From the NCBI RefSeq assembly GCF_003732275.1, contig NZ_MOBM01000010.1, forward strand, positions 115,284 to 179,283: 64,000 bases of DNA, in the 5' to 3' direction. Source of the stretch: Pseudomonas frederiksbergensis (GTDB taxonomy: Bacteria > Pseudomonadota > Gammaproteobacteria > Pseudomonadales > Pseudomonadaceae). A program made the translations under genes and the position numbers. Shown here in pieces: positions 27,792 to 37,183 of this stretch. The notes under the pieces were generated by a model. It did no database searches. It had not been told where the DNA came from and saw only the letters and a program-made list of their open reading frames with translations. Position 1 is the stretch's first letter, and each line of letters starts with the position of its first letter.

Positions 27792-28853
27792 ATGAACGAA
27801 ACGAAGCTGCAAAACACATCGTTGATGGTCTTGCTGACGCTGGTGAGCATTGCCTTCGTATGGATTCTGCTGCCGCTCTATGGCGCGGTGTTCTGGGCGG
27901 TCATCCTCGGCATTCTTTTTTCGCCCTTGCAGCATCAGTTGCAACAGAGGTTCGGCTGGCCACGCAACCTGACGGCCCTGTTCACCTTGAGTCTCTGTGT
28001 GGTGATCGCGATCCTGCCGGTAATCACCATCAGTACCTTGCTGGTTCAGGAAGGCGCGGCGCTGTACAACCGAATCGAAAGCGGTGAACTGGACATCGCC
28101 GGGTATGTGTCGCAGTTCAAGCACAGTCTGCCGCCATATGTTCAGTACTTGCTCGACCGTTTCGGCATGGGTGAGCTGAGCGGGCTTCGGGAGAACATCA
28201 TCAAGAGCACAATGCAAGGCAGCCAGTTTGTCGCGACCAAGGCGTTCAACTTTGGTCAGGGCACGTTCGAATTCGTGGTGAGCTTTTTCGTCATGCTGTA
28301 CCTGCTGTTTTTCTTCCTGCGGGACGGGTCCGAACTGGCACGTAAAGTACGTGCGGCGATACCGCTGGAAGACAACCAGAAACGTCGTTTGCAACTGAAG
28401 TTCAATCGAGTGGTGCGGGCCACGGTGAAGGGCAATGTGGTGGTGGCGATCACGCAAGGGGCATTGGGTGGTTTTATTTTCTGGTTTCTGGGCATCCCGA
28501 GCGTGCTGCTCTGGGCGGTGTTGATGGCGTTTCTGTCGCTGTTGCCAGCGGTGGGCGCAGGGATCGTCTGGATACCGGTGGCGGCATATTTCCTGTTCAG
28601 CGGCGCGATCTGGCAGGCCACGGTGCTGACCTTGTTCGGGGTGTTCGTGATCGGCCTGGTGGACAACGTCCTGCGACCGATTCTGGTGGGCAAGGACACC
28701 AAAATGCCGGACTACTTGATCCTCATCTCGACCCTGGGCGGCCTGGCGCTTTTTGGCCTGAACGGTTTTGTCATCGGGCCGTTGATCGCGGCGCTGTTCG
28801 TGTCGAGCTGGGCGATTTTCATCGATTCCAAGCCCAAGGTTCAACTGCCTTAA
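27792..28853 (+). CDS. AI-2E family (PerM-like) permease
   Basis: A 353-residue inner-membrane protein with about seven to eight hydrophobic segments. The C-terminal part, VGAGIVWIPVAAYF ... GLVDNVLRPILVGKDTKMPDYLILISTLGGL ... FVIGPLIAALF, is the family signature. The family was named for autoinducer-2 export by TqsA, but most members have unknown substrates. Its stop overlaps the end of the convergent small gene by four bases. Confidence 0.88.
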   Translation: MNETKLQNTSLMVLLTLVSIAFVWILLPLYGAVFWAVILGILFSPLQHQLQQRFGWPRNLTALFTLSLCVVIAILPVITISTLLVQEGAALYNRIESGELDIAGYVSQFKHSLPPYVQYLLDRFGMGELSGLRENIIKSTMQGSQFVATKAFNFGQGTFEFVVSFFVMLYLLFFFLRDGSELARKVRAAIPLEDNQKRRLQLKFNRVVRATVKGNVVVAITQGALGGFIFWFLGIPSVLLWAVLMAFLSLLPAVGAGIVWIPVAAYFLFSGAIWQATVLTLFGVFVIGLVDNVLRPILVGKDTKMPDYLILISTLGGLALFGLNGFVIGPLIAALFVSSWAIFIDSKPKVQLP

Positions 28854-29032
28854 GCGCTGAGCTGGCCTGAGTCGATACGTTGTGACAAGGCTTGGGCGGC
28901 GGGAAGCGAGGTGAGCGGGCCGCTGATCGGTTCGCCGTCCTGAACCAGATACCAACAGGCAAGCAATCCCCGCGCTCTGAGTTGTGCGGGAACGGCGCTG
29001 CCGATAACTGACATGATCTGGACCTGGGCCAT
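28850..29032 (-). CDS. Small 60-residue hypothetical protein
   Basis: A 60-residue protein with a perfect GGAGGT ribosome-binding site before the ATG at 29032. The sequence LLACWYLVQDGEPISGPLTSL and the end AAQALSQRIDSGQL look like a compact folded protein. No domain is recognised. It ends four bases inside the end of the convergent permease gene. Confidence 0.65.
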   Translation of the reverse strand: MAQVQIMSVIGSAVPAQLRARGLLACWYLVQDGEPISGPLTSLPAAQALSQRIDSGQLSA

Positions 29033-29132
29033 AAGTACCTCCATTAATCTATGGAGCTACCTTACGGATCGGACGCTTGAACGGACAATCAACGCTTTCG
29101 ATAGTCGTCATTGATGCCAATGAGTTCTGCGG

Positions 29133-29327
29133 TCAATCCACCACCAGATCGAGCATATGCACCACTTCCTGCTCATTGAGCAGGCCTTTGCGCACCAGGT
29201 TTTCTGCCAGCAGCGAGAGGAATTTTGCGCTGCGATGGCCTTCCAGGTGTTTGAGTTCGGTCAGTGCGTTGTACACCTTGCCGGAAGTGCACAAGCCGAC
29301 AATGCGATGCGGGTTTTGTGTGGGCAT
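29133..29327 (-). CDS. Small 64-residue hypothetical protein
   Basis: A 64-residue helical protein (NALTELKHLEGHRSAKFLSLLAENLVRKGLLNEQEVVHMLDLVVD), without signal or membrane segments. AAGGA lies upstream of the ATG at 29327. The charge and helix pattern suggests a real protein, perhaps a regulator or interaction domain. I recognise no function. Confidence 0.65.
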   Translation of the reverse strand: MPTQNPHRIVGLCTSGKVYNALTELKHLEGHRSAKFLSLLAENLVRKGLLNEQEVVHMLDLVVD

Positions 29328-29483
29328 GAAGGTCGTCCTTGTTTTTATCAACCTGTTGTTTACGGACAGATCCAAGCTTGCGGATCGGACATGACATAAA
29401 TATGACCAACTTTACCTGCCGGTACTGTCCCGACAGCGACCTTGACGAGATTTATTCAGACTTCGTCCTGCCAGTGGTCACAA

Positions 29484-29513
29484 AAAAGGCCCCGCTTGTA
29501 AAGCGGGGCCTGA
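29484..29513 (-). terminator. Rho-independent terminator
   Basis: GGCCCCGCTT/AAGCGGGGCC stem with a three-base loop. On the minus strand it is followed by TTTTTT, so it ends the Tyr/Pro-rich protein transcript. Confidence 0.85.
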
Positions 29514-29521
29514 TGAGCGTG

Positions 29522-29896
29522 TTACCAGCGGTCGCCACGATAATAACCATGGGGAGGGCCGTAATAGCCGCGTGGTGGACCATAGCCGCGTGGCGGACCG
29601 TAATAGATCGGTGCCGGGCGGTAATACATCGGTTGTTGAACGTAGGCCGGCGCCGGTTGGTAATAAACAGGCGGTGGCTGCACGTACACCGGTTGTGGCT
29701 GAACGTAGACCGGTTGCTCCACATACACTGGACGGTCGCGGCCGATTATTGCTGAGCCAATGATTGCCGAGCCGACGATCGCACCAAACACAGCCGGACC
29801 TTCCCAGCCGCCATGACCATGACCACCTGCTTCTGCCTGCCCTGCGATAGCAAGAGCACCGATCAGCAAGGCTACTGTGGGGATTTTACGGATCAT
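29522..29896 (-). CDS. Secreted Gly/Pro/Tyr-rich repeat protein
   Basis: A 124-residue exported protein. A signal peptide (PTVALLIGALAIAGQAEA) precedes a GGHGHGGWEGPAVFGAIVGSAIIGSAIIG glycine-zipper-like hydrophobic stretch. Then come repeats of the VYVQPQP / YYxPAP type and PRGYYGPP at the C-terminus. The start at 29896 has GAGGA just upstream. Such proteins occur in many Pseudomonas and are probably periplasmic or envelope-associated. The function is unknown. Confidence 0.75.
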   Translation of the reverse strand: MIRKIPTVALLIGALAIAGQAEAGGHGHGGWEGPAVFGAIVGSAIIGSAIIGRDRPVYVEQPVYVQPQPVYVQPPPVYYQPAPAYVQQPMYYRPAPIYYGPPRGYGPPRGYYGPPHGYYRGDRW

Positions 29897-30135
29897 GATA
29901 AGTCCTCGGTTCTTCGACCCGGCGCTCGCGTCTGCAATAGACACAAGTTGTCGCGGGGATACTTCTAAGACAGTATTTTTTTGAAAATCAGCACAGCCGT
30001 TGGGTAAATTTTGTGTAAGGTCTGTACCGGCTTCTTTACGGCTGTGTGCCAGGTGCAGACTGGCTTTTATGATCAATCAGAACCGGTGGAGTGGCTAATC
30101 CCGTCCATCCGAAAGTGCTATTGAAGGAGATTCGA

Positions 30136-30954
30136 ATGCAGATGAACCCCAACAGAGACACTCAGCTGTGCATGTCACTCTCGGGGCGCCCCGGCAATTT
30201 CGGACTGCGGTTTCATAACCATCTGTACGAACAACTGGGCCTGAATTTTTACTACAAAGCCTTCAGCAGCAAGGACTTGCCGGGCGCCGTTGGCGGCATC
30301 CGCGCCTTGGGCATCCGGGGTTGCGGGGTGTCGATGCCATTCAAGGAAGCCTGTATCGCCTTGGTCGATGAGCTGGATGCATCGGCTGGGGCTATTCAAT
30401 CGATCAACACTATCGTCAACACCAACGGTCACCTCAAGGCCTACAACACCGATTACATCGCCATCGCTCAGTTGCTCGAAACTCATCAGGTTCCCAAGGA
30501 TTCGACCTTTGCCCTGCGCGGCAGTGGCGGCATGGCCAAGGCTGTGGCTAGCGCCTTGCGCGATGGTGGCTACAAAAACGGCCTGATCGTGGCCCGGAAC
30601 GAGCGCGCCGGGCGTGCTTTGGCTGAATCGTTGGATTACCCATGGCAGGCGGAACTGGGGGGCCAGCGCCCGCAGATGCTGATCAACGTCACGCCCATCG
30701 GCATGACCGGCGGGCCGGAAGCCGATCAACTGGCGTTCGAGCCTGATGCTATCGCTGCGGCCGAAACTGTCTTCGATGTGGTGGCGATTCCCTCGGAAAC
30801 ACCATTGATCGTGCGCGGTCGTGCCGAAGGCAAGCGGGTGATCACCGGGCTGGAAGTGATTGCGATCCAGGCGCTGGAACAGTTCGTGCTGTACACCGGT
30901 GTGCGGCCGACCGATGAGCAATTCCAGAAGGCCGTGGCGTTTGCTCGGGGCTGA
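30136..30954 (+). CDS. Shikimate 5-dehydrogenase-like protein
   Basis: A 272-residue oxidoreductase. The substrate domain has SLSGRPGNFGLRFHN, SMPFKE (catalytic Lys) and NTIVNTNG, and NTDYIA contains the second catalytic Asp. The nucleotide domain begins LRGSGGMAKAVASAL. The spacing resembles the shikimate dehydrogenase-like (HI0607-type) subgroup and not classical AroE, so the real substrate may differ. GAAGGAG lies 6 nt before the ATG at 30136. Confidence 0.85.
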   Translation: MQMNPNRDTQLCMSLSGRPGNFGLRFHNHLYEQLGLNFYYKAFSSKDLPGAVGGIRALGIRGCGVSMPFKEACIALVDELDASAGAIQSINTIVNTNGHLKAYNTDYIAIAQLLETHQVPKDSTFALRGSGGMAKAVASALRDGGYKNGLIVARNERAGRALAESLDYPWQAELGGQRPQMLINVTPIGMTGGPEADQLAFEPDAIAAAETVFDVVAIPSETPLIVRGRAEGKRVITGLEVIAIQALEQFVLYTGVRPTDEQFQKAVAFARG

Positions 30955-30987
30955 TCCTCCTTATTATTTGTCGGCTGACCGACCTCT

Positions 30988-31049
30988 TCGCGAGCAGGCT
31001 CGCTCCCACAAGGTCAGCGCTGAACTTGTGGGAGCGAGCCTGCTCGCGA
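30988..31049. repeat. REP doublet (perfect inverted repeat), family A
   Basis: Two 25-bp arms, TCGCGAGCAGGCTCGCTCCC and its complement plus flanks, are perfectly inverted around a 12-bp centre. It is the tightest copy of family A in the window. Confidence 0.9.
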
Positions 31050-31159
31050 TTGCCGCGACCCGGTTTCCAGGCTGTCCTGGCTTGCCCGCAAATATCCCCC
31101 GCCTATACTGGCCACCAGCAAGCGCAGACTTGCTCTTCAGCCACCGTGACCGAGGTTTC

Positions 31160-31357
31160 ATGCATCCCGCCATTCTCTACCTGGATCAGGTCGAACTCTT
31201 GCCGCTGCCCGAAGACTTTGCCCCCACCGGTGATGCCGCCAGCCGCTATCAGCAACGCCTGGACCGCATCGGCCAGCAACGGGCCCAGGGCAATGCTTCG
31301 GGCTTCGTCGCCGTCGCCAGGCAGGCCGATGGCGTGGATTATTGGGACGGCGAGTAG
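31160..31357 (+). CDS. Small 65-residue hypothetical protein
   Basis: A 65-residue protein (ILYLDQVELLPLPEDFAPTGD ... GFVAVARQADGVDYWDGE) between two REP doublets. CGAGG lies upstream of the ATG. There is no signal peptide or recognised domain. It ends with an acidic tail. Confidence 0.6.
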   Translation: MHPAILYLDQVELLPLPEDFAPTGDAASRYQQRLDRIGQQRAQGNASGFVAVARQADGVDYWDGE

Positions 31358-31379
31358 CCATTCAGGGTTGAACGCGGAC

Positions 31380-31511
31380 CCGTGGCGAGGGAGCTTGCCC
31401 CCGTTCGGCTGCGAAGCAGTCGCAAGACAGGCAAACCCGGTGTGCCAGACGTAATGCGTTGACAGGTTTGGGGCCGCTTCGCGACCCGGCGGGAGCAAGC
31501 TCCCTCGCCAC
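31380..31511. repeat. REP doublet (REPIN-like), family B
   Basis: CGTGGCGAGGGAGCTTGCCCCC with GGCTGCGAAGCAG on the left faces GGGAGCAAGCTCCCTCGCCAC with GGGGCCGCTTCGCGACCC on the right. It has the same architecture as the 3726-3858 copy. Confidence 0.85.
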
Positions 31512-31540
31512 AAGGACCTCGGTACATCGCGAACAAGTGA

Positions 31541-32188
31541 TTATTCGAGGCGTGCCAAGCGCTCTTCCAGCGCCGCAATCCGCGCTTCAAGCTCTTCGAT
31601 TCGCTCAACCGACACACCGCTACTGGTGCCACGTTCCGCCGGATTCTGCCGGGCAGCCAGGATCGCTTCGATATCCGCCGGATCGCCCAACGCATGCATG
31701 TAACGGTCTTCGCGCTGGCCAGCCTGACGCGGGATCAACAGCGCCAGACCTCTGGCGATCAAGCGCTCCAGTTGATGCACCACCTGTTCGGCATCTTCGA
31801 AGTCGTGCATGCGGCCGCTGCGGGTCAGCAGTTCGTTGACCGTCTGCGGGCCACGCAGGAACAACAACCCCGTCAGAATCACCTGCGCCGGCACCAGTTC
31901 CAGCGCCTTGTCGACCCGATGCTCCCAACGGTCGGCACGGCTGCCCATCACCAGTCTGGTAAAACCGCGACCTTCCAGTGCGCGCAAGCTCTGGCCGACC
32001 TGGCCCTGGCTGAGGTTCATCACCGGTTCGCGGCTGGTTTTCTGGTTGCAGGCAATCACCAGCGCATTAAGCGTCAGCGGATAGGTTTCCGGGCTGGTGG
32101 CCTGTTTCTCGATCAACGAGCCCAGAATGCGAATTTCCGTGCTGTTAAGCCGCGGTTCGTCGGAGGTCGTTTCTTGCTCAGTGCTCAT
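31541..32188 (-). CDS. yceH: YceH family (DUF480) protein
   Basis: A 215-residue protein with the DUF480 signature: [38 protein letters not shown] near the start, then [23 protein letters not shown]. Two winged-helix modules are expected. A short C-terminal coiled coil ([17 protein letters not shown]) closes it. The cellular role of this conserved family is not settled. Confidence 0.9.
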   Translation of the reverse strand: MSTEQETTSDEPRLNSTEIRILGSLIEKQATSPETYPLTLNALVIACNQKTSREPVMNLSQGQVGQSLRALEGRGFTRLVMGSRADRWEHRVDKALELVPAQVILTGLLFLRGPQTVNELLTRSGRMHDFEDAEQVVHQLERLIARGLALLIPRQAGQREDRYMHALGDPADIEAILAARQNPAERGTSSGVSVERIEELEARIAALEERLARLE

Positions 32189-32328
32189 CGCGCTTTTCCC
32201 TATGCAGTCGAAGCATGCAGTCGAAGCCGCCTAGCCTAATCCTTGCAGGATAAAAGACAAGCCGCAGGGCGGCCGGGCATGGCTATAATCGCTCCACGTT
32301 TTTACTCCTGTCACCACACGAGACCATC

Positions 32329-32838
32329 ATGACTATTTCCCTGTACGCCGCTTCCGTTCCGGTTTTCCAGCAAATGCTCAATGCCCTGAGCAACAACCTG
32401 AGCAAGGCCGAAGCCCACGCTACCGCGAAAAACATTGATCCGAACGCGTTCCTGCAAGCCCGTTTGTACCCGGACATGTTCCCGCTGGTGCGTCAGGTGC
32501 AGATCGCCGTTGATTTCGCCAAAGGCGTTTCGGCGCGTCTGGCTGAAGTCGAACTGCCGAAATATGACGACACCGAAACCACCTTCGCCGAACTGCAAGC
32601 GCTGATCGCCAAGGTCCTGGCCTTCATCGGCGAGATCAAACCCGAGCAGATCGACGGCAAGGAAGGCATCGAGATCGTTACCCGTCCAGGCACGCCTAAA
32701 GAGAAGCGCTTCACTGGCCAGGCCTACCTGCTGAGCTACGGTTTGCCGCAGTTTTTCTTCCACGTGACCACCGCTTACGCACTGCTGCGTCACAACGGTG
32801 TGGAAGTGGGCAAGCGCGATTACATGGGCGCGTTCTAA
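32329..32838 (+). CDS. DUF1993 family protein
   Basis: A 169-residue soluble helical protein matching DUF1993 over its length: LYAASVPVFQQMLNAL at the start, LYPDMFPLVRQVQIA in the middle, and FFHVTTAYALLRHNGVEVGKRDYMG at the end. The family resembles DinB-like four-helix proteins, with no known reaction. It is a single gene followed by a terminator. Confidence 0.9.
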   Translation: MTISLYAASVPVFQQMLNALSNNLSKAEAHATAKNIDPNAFLQARLYPDMFPLVRQVQIAVDFAKGVSARLAEVELPKYDDTETTFAELQALIAKVLAFIGEIKPEQIDGKEGIEIVTRPGTPKEKRFTGQAYLLSYGLPQFFFHVTTAYALLRHNGVEVGKRDYMGAF

Positions 32839-32851
32839 ACCGCCCAGGTAC

Positions 32852-32892
32852 AAAAAAGCCCGCCAAGGTTTACGCCTTGGCGGGCTTTTTTT
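32852..32892 (+). terminator. Rho-independent terminator
   Basis: AAAGCCCGCCAAGG/CCTTGGCGGGCTTT stem, with a run of T after it and of A before it. It serves the DUF1993 gene. Confidence 0.9.
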
Positions 32893-32915
32893 CATGTGTT
32901 GCTGCGGCTATCGCT

Positions 32916-32993
32916 AAAAGATCGCAGCCTTCGGCAGCTCCTACAGGGTGTACGCCGATCCAATGTAGGAGCTGCCGAAGGCTGCGATCTTTT
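32916..32993. repeat. REP doublet, family C
   Basis: Perfect 30-bp arms (AAAAGATCGCAGCCTTCGGC... and complement) around about 18 bp. It lies 8 bp past the sstT stop and may also act as its terminator. A relative with a diverged interior is at 36671-36764. Confidence 0.9.
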
Positions 32994-33000
32994 GATCTTT

Positions 33001-34251
33001 TTATGCCAGACGCTGGGCTTCCCGGGCTTTCTGGGTCTTTTGTTCCTCACCCTGGCACGCGGCCGCGGTGAACAGCACGTCGGTGGAGGAGTTCAGCGCG
33101 GTTTCCGCCGAGTCCTGCAACACACCGATAATGAAGCCGACCGCCACTACCTGCATGGCGATTTCGCTCGGGATGCCGAACAGGCTGCACGCCAGCGGAA
33201 TCAGCAACAGCGAACCGCCGGCCACGCCCGAGGCGCCACAGGCACAGATCGCCGCGACAATGCTGAGCAGGATGGCCGTTGGAATATCCACGGCGATGCC
33301 CAGGGTATGCACGGCAGCCAGGGTCAGCACGGTGATGGTGATTGCCGCGCCGGCCATGTTGATGGTGGCGCCGAGCGGGATCGACACCGAATAGGTATCT
33401 TCGTGCAGGCCCAGGCGCTTGCTCAACTCCAGGTTGACCGGAATGTTCGCCGCCGAACTGCGGGTGAAGAAGGCAGTGATGCCGCTCTCGCGCAGGCAGG
33501 TGAGTACCAGCGGATACGGGTTGCGACGCAGCTTCCAGAACACAATGGCCGGGTTCATCACCAGTGCCACGAACAGCATGCAGCCCAGCAACACGGCCAG
33601 CAGATGCATGTAACCGATCAAGGCACCGAAACCGGAGGTGGCGAGGGTCGAGGCCACCAGGCCGAAGATCCCCAGCGGCGCAAAGCGAATCACCAGACGC
33701 ACGATCAAGGTCACGCCATTGGACAGATCGCCCAGTACTTCGCGCGTCGTCTCGCCGGCGTGGCGAATCGCGATACCCATGCCGATGGCCCAAGCGAGAA
33801 TGCCGATGAAGTTAGCGTTCATCAGCGCGCTGACCGGGTTATCGACCACGCTCAGTGCCAGGCTTTGCAGCACTTCGCTAATGCCGCCCGGTGCGGTCAC
33901 CGCAACATCCTGGGTAGCCAGTACCAGACTCGACGGAAACAGTGTACTGGCGACCACCGCCACGACAGCTGCCGCGAAGGTGCCCAGCAGGTACAGAAAC
34001 AGAATCGGCCGGATATGGGTTTCCTGGCCGTGCTTGTGGTTGGCAATCGACGCCATGACCAGCACGAACACCAGAATCGGCGCGACAGCCTTGAGCGCCG
34101 AGACGAACACTTTGCCAATGAAGGCGGTGGATTTGGCCAGCTCAGGTGCGAACAGGGCCAAGGCAATCCCGGCGATCAGGCCGATGATGATCTGCGTGAC
34201 CAGGCTGCTGCGTTTCAGGCGTTGCAAGAGAGAAGGGGATGAAGCGGTCAT
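33001..34251 (-). CDS. sstT: Serine/threonine:Na+ symporter SstT
   Basis: A 416-residue dicarboxylate/amino acid:cation symporter family protein with eight helices and two re-entrant loops. The serine-rich loop [17 protein letters not shown] and the later [24 protein letters not shown] motif fit SstT. It imports L-serine and L-threonine with sodium. The start at 34251 ([18 protein letters not shown]) precedes the first helix. Confidence 0.92.
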   Translation of the reverse strand: MTASSPSLLQRLKRSSLVTQIIIGLIAGIALALFAPELAKSTAFIGKVFVSALKAVAPILVFVLVMASIANHKHGQETHIRPILFLYLLGTFAAAVVAVVASTLFPSSLVLATQDVAVTAPGGISEVLQSLALSVVDNPVSALMNANFIGILAWAIGMGIAIRHAGETTREVLGDLSNGVTLIVRLVIRFAPLGIFGLVASTLATSGFGALIGYMHLLAVLLGCMLFVALVMNPAIVFWKLRRNPYPLVLTCLRESGITAFFTRSSAANIPVNLELSKRLGLHEDTYSVSIPLGATINMAGAAITITVLTLAAVHTLGIAVDIPTAILLSIVAAICACGASGVAGGSLLLIPLACSLFGIPSEIAMQVVAVGFIIGVLQDSAETALNSSTDVLFTAAACQGEEQKTQKAREAQRLA

Positions 34252-34581
34252 AACGGCATCTCTGATTTTATTAGGGTGCAGGGTTCTGCTCATGCAGCAA
34301 AAAGCCGGGCAGGCCACATGGAGGGAACCGAAGGGTCGCTACATCAATGCCAATGAATGGCCGATGAGCAAAGTGTAAGTACCGCAGGCCGCGGACTTTA
34401 TCACAGCATAGCCGTGATCCTTCAGACCTGTGACGATCTGCCACCCGATTGCTCAGCGCGATTTGCAGGTTCGTGCAACCTCGTCCGGAAACACTCTGTT
34501 AAGCTGCGCCATCCTCATTTTCAAGTTCTGCCAGTGAGCCTTCGGGTTGTCGCTGGTGTCGTCGTTTTTCTGGAGTTCTGC

Positions 34582-35736
34582 ATGCTGTTGCCCATTCTTC
34601 TGTTGTCCGCCGCCGGTTTTACGGTGCTGACCACGGAATTCATCATCGTCGGCCTGTTGCCGGCAATCGCCCGTGATCTGGACGTCAGCATCCCTCAAGC
34701 GGGTTTGCTGGTGACCTTGTTCGCCTTTACCGTCGCCGCTTTCGGGCCGTTCCTGACCGCATACTTTGCAAGGTTTGAACGCCGCAAACTGTTCATCAGC
34801 GTGCTGATCATGTTCGGCCTGGCCAATACCCTCGCGGCGTTTGCGCCGAACATTTGGGTGATGGCCATTGCCCGGTTGATTCCGGCGCTGGGGTTGCCGG
34901 TGTTCTGGGCGTTGGCCAGTGAAACCGCGGTGGACATCGTCGGACCGGACTACGCCGGGCGGGCCATCTCCAAGATCGGTTTTGGCATTGTCTGCGCCAC
35001 GGTGTTCGGCATTCCGGTGGGTACGCTGATCTCCGATGCGTTCGGCTGGCGCAGTGCTTTCGGCATTCTGGCGGTGATCGCCTTTGCCAAGGCGCTGCTG
35101 CTGTTTATCTACCTGCCGAAAACCAACCTGCACCAGCATCAGGTGAGCTTCCGTTCGCAGTTCAAAATCCTGCGCAGCCCGTTGATGTTGGGGCATGTGT
35201 TGTTATCGATCCTGGTGTTCAGCGGCATGTTCACCGCTTACACCTACCTGGCGGACATTCTTGAGCGGCTGGCGGGTTTCAACGGCACGGTGGTTGGCTG
35301 GTGCCTGATGGGCTTCGGTGCGGTCGGCTTGATCGGCAATTCATTGGGCGGTCGCGCGGTGGATCGGCATCCGCTAATTGCTTCGGTGACGTTCTGTGCT
35401 TTCATGATCGCCGGCATGGTGGCGCTGGTGCCGAACATTCATTCACCCCTCGGTCTGGCAGCAGCCATGGGGATTTGGGGCGTGACTCAGGCTGCGCTGT
35501 TCCTGGTCAGCCACGTGCGCCTGATGAAGGCTGCGCCTGAGGCTCCGGCCTTTGCTGCATCGCTGAACATTGCCGGGGCCAACCTCGGAATCGGTCTGGG
35601 CGCGATGGTCGGTGGGCGGGTGATCGACAGTGTGGGTCTGAGCGGTCTGGGTTTCGCGGCGGCCGGGTTTATCCTTGTCTCGATCCTGTTGGCGATGGCG
35701 CTAATGACCTTCAAACCTCGCGAAATCTGCGCCTGA
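34582..35736 (+). CDS. DHA1-family MFS efflux transporter
   Basis: A 384-residue major facilitator with 12 helices. The opening LLLSAAGFTVLTTEFIIVGLLPAIARDLDVSIPQAGLLVTLFAFTVAAFGP is that of DHA1 exporters of the AraJ/NepI type. Loop 2-3 is ARFERRKLF. The substrate is not visible; purine, sugar and drug pumps share this opening. TGGAG precedes the ATG at 34582. Confidence 0.85.
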   Translation: MLLPILLLSAAGFTVLTTEFIIVGLLPAIARDLDVSIPQAGLLVTLFAFTVAAFGPFLTAYFARFERRKLFISVLIMFGLANTLAAFAPNIWVMAIARLIPALGLPVFWALASETAVDIVGPDYAGRAISKIGFGIVCATVFGIPVGTLISDAFGWRSAFGILAVIAFAKALLLFIYLPKTNLHQHQVSFRSQFKILRSPLMLGHVLLSILVFSGMFTAYTYLADILERLAGFNGTVVGWCLMGFGAVGLIGNSLGGRAVDRHPLIASVTFCAFMIAGMVALVPNIHSPLGLAAAMGIWGVTQAALFLVSHVRLMKAAPEAPAFAASLNIAGANLGIGLGAMVGGRVIDSVGLSGLGFAAAGFILVSILLAMALMTFKPREICA

Positions 35737-35740
35737 GGCC

Positions 35741-36640
35741 TCACATCGCGGTGAACAGCTCGCGTCGGGCACCTTCGGTAATGGCGACAATGCCGGGGTG
35801 CTTGACCTTGCGTTCCACCGAGATGGCGTAGAACGACTCGCGCACCGCATCGGTCTGGCCGATCAACTCCACGCCGCATTGGCGTTTCAATTCGTCGGCA
35901 ATCACGCTCGGGCCGATGAATATCCCGCTGCCGGATTGGCCGAAAGCCTGCATCAAGGCGCTGTCGTCGAACTCGCCGACAATCTGTGGCTGGATCTGCT
36001 GTTCGGCAAACCAGCGTTGCAAGCGACTGCGCACCACGGTTTCCGGCCCGGGAATCAGCAGTGGGGCGCCGTGCAGGCTGCGGGGGAAGTCCTGGCCATA
36101 TCGCGCCGCCAGTTCGGCGGTGGCGAAGAAGCTGATGCCGCATTCGCCGAGTTTCTGGCTGTAGCCCTTGATGTCCAGATGCGAGGGCATCGGGCTGTCG
36201 GAGATCACCAGGTCCAGGCGCTGAATCGCCAGGTCGGCAAGCAAGCGTTCCAGTTTGTCTTCGCGACAGGTGATACGCAGCGGTTCGCTCAACTCCATGG
36301 TCGGCGCGATCAGGCGGTAGACGATGGATTTGGGCACCACATCGGCAACGCCCACTCGAAACAGAATCTGTTGTTCATTGGGCTGCGCCCGCAGCATCAA
36401 CTCCAGCTCGCCACCGAGTTGAAACATCTGCTCGGCGTAGGGCAGGGTCTGACGCCCGGCTTCGGTGAGTTCCAGCTGCCGGCCGACCCGGCGAAACAAC
36501 TCGATGCCATAGGTTTGCTCGAGCAGGGAAATCTGCCCGCTGATGGTCTGTGGCGTCAGATTCAACTGCTCACAGGCGCGTACGATGCTGCCGGTTTTGG
36601 CCACCACCCAGAAGTAATGCAGCTGTCGATAATTCAACAT
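35741..36640 (-). CDS. nhaR: LysR-type transcriptional activator NhaR
   Basis: A 299-residue LysR regulator starting MLNYRQLHYFWVVAKTGS, the NhaR N-terminus, with the helix-turn-helix at LTPQTISGQISLLEQTYG. The effector domain contains VGVADVVPKSIVYRLI and ISDSPMPSHLDIKGYS. In E. coli NhaR activates nhaA in response to Na+ and pH, and also regulates surface polysaccharide genes. No nhaA is adjacent here, so the regulon is elsewhere. It converges with the MFS gene, 4 bp apart. Confidence 0.88.
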   Translation of the reverse strand: MLNYRQLHYFWVVAKTGSIVRACEQLNLTPQTISGQISLLEQTYGIELFRRVGRQLELTEAGRQTLPYAEQMFQLGGELELMLRAQPNEQQILFRVGVADVVPKSIVYRLIAPTMELSEPLRITCREDKLERLLADLAIQRLDLVISDSPMPSHLDIKGYSQKLGECGISFFATAELAARYGQDFPRSLHGAPLLIPGPETVVRSRLQRWFAEQQIQPQIVGEFDDSALMQAFGQSGSGIFIGPSVIADELKRQCGVELIGQTDAVRESFYAISVERKVKHPGIVAITEGARRELFTAM

Positions 36641-36670
36641 GTTTGGTGAAATTCCTGGTTCACATCATTT

Positions 36671-36764
36671 GTAGGAGCTGTCGAGTGAAACGAGGCTGCG
36701 ATCTTTTGATCTTGCTCGTTAAAAAACAAAAGATCGCAGCCTCGTTTCACTCGACAGCTCCTAC
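36671..36764. repeat. REP doublet, family C variant
   Basis: Arms GTAGGAGCTGTCGAGTGAAA... and complement, about 35 bp each and perfect, ending in GATCTTTTG/CAAAAGATC. Ends match the 32.9-kb copy (GTAGGAGCTG, GCTGCGATCTTTT) while the centre of each arm differs. Confidence 0.9.
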
Positions 36765-36912
36765 GGGCGTACGCCATACACTATCTTGATTCGTTAAAAC
36801 CGAAGTATAACCGCTAAAAATACGAATTTTCCTGAAGTGTTTGCTTCCTTAGAATGCCTCGCTATCGACGGATCGCCTTTTCGGTTCTGTCTGTTCTATC
36901 GAGGGAAGCATC

Positions 36913-37155
36913 ATGAAGCTTAAAACCACGGCGCTACTGATTACGTCTTTACTGGTGCTGGCCGGTTGCGACCAGGCCGAGAAAAGTGCTCAGCAATTGA
37001 TGGGCAAGGCCGCCGAAACCGCCAAACAGGCGATTGACGATACCCACAAAGCGGCCGAGCAAGCGCTCAGCGATGCCACGGGCGGTTTAATCAGCAAGAA
37101 AGAACAAGCGGCCCAAGAGACGGATAAATCCGAATCTTCGTCCCAGGAAATCTAA
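36913..37155 (+). CDS. Small lipoprotein
   Basis: An 80-residue protein with a type II signal peptide and lipobox LAGC (Cys19). The mature part is hydrophilic and helical, rich in Ala, Lys, Gln and Glu (AEKSAQQLMGKAAETAKQAID), with a Ser-rich end. It probably sits in the outer membrane. GAGGGAAGC precedes the ATG. It lies 28 bp upstream of the TerC gene and may be co-transcribed. Confidence 0.8.
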   Translation: MKLKTTALLITSLLVLAGCDQAEKSAQQLMGKAAETAKQAIDDTHKAAEQALSDATGGLISKKEQAAQETDKSESSSQEI

Positions 37156-37183
37156 ACCGTCTACAACGAGTCAGGACTGACCC

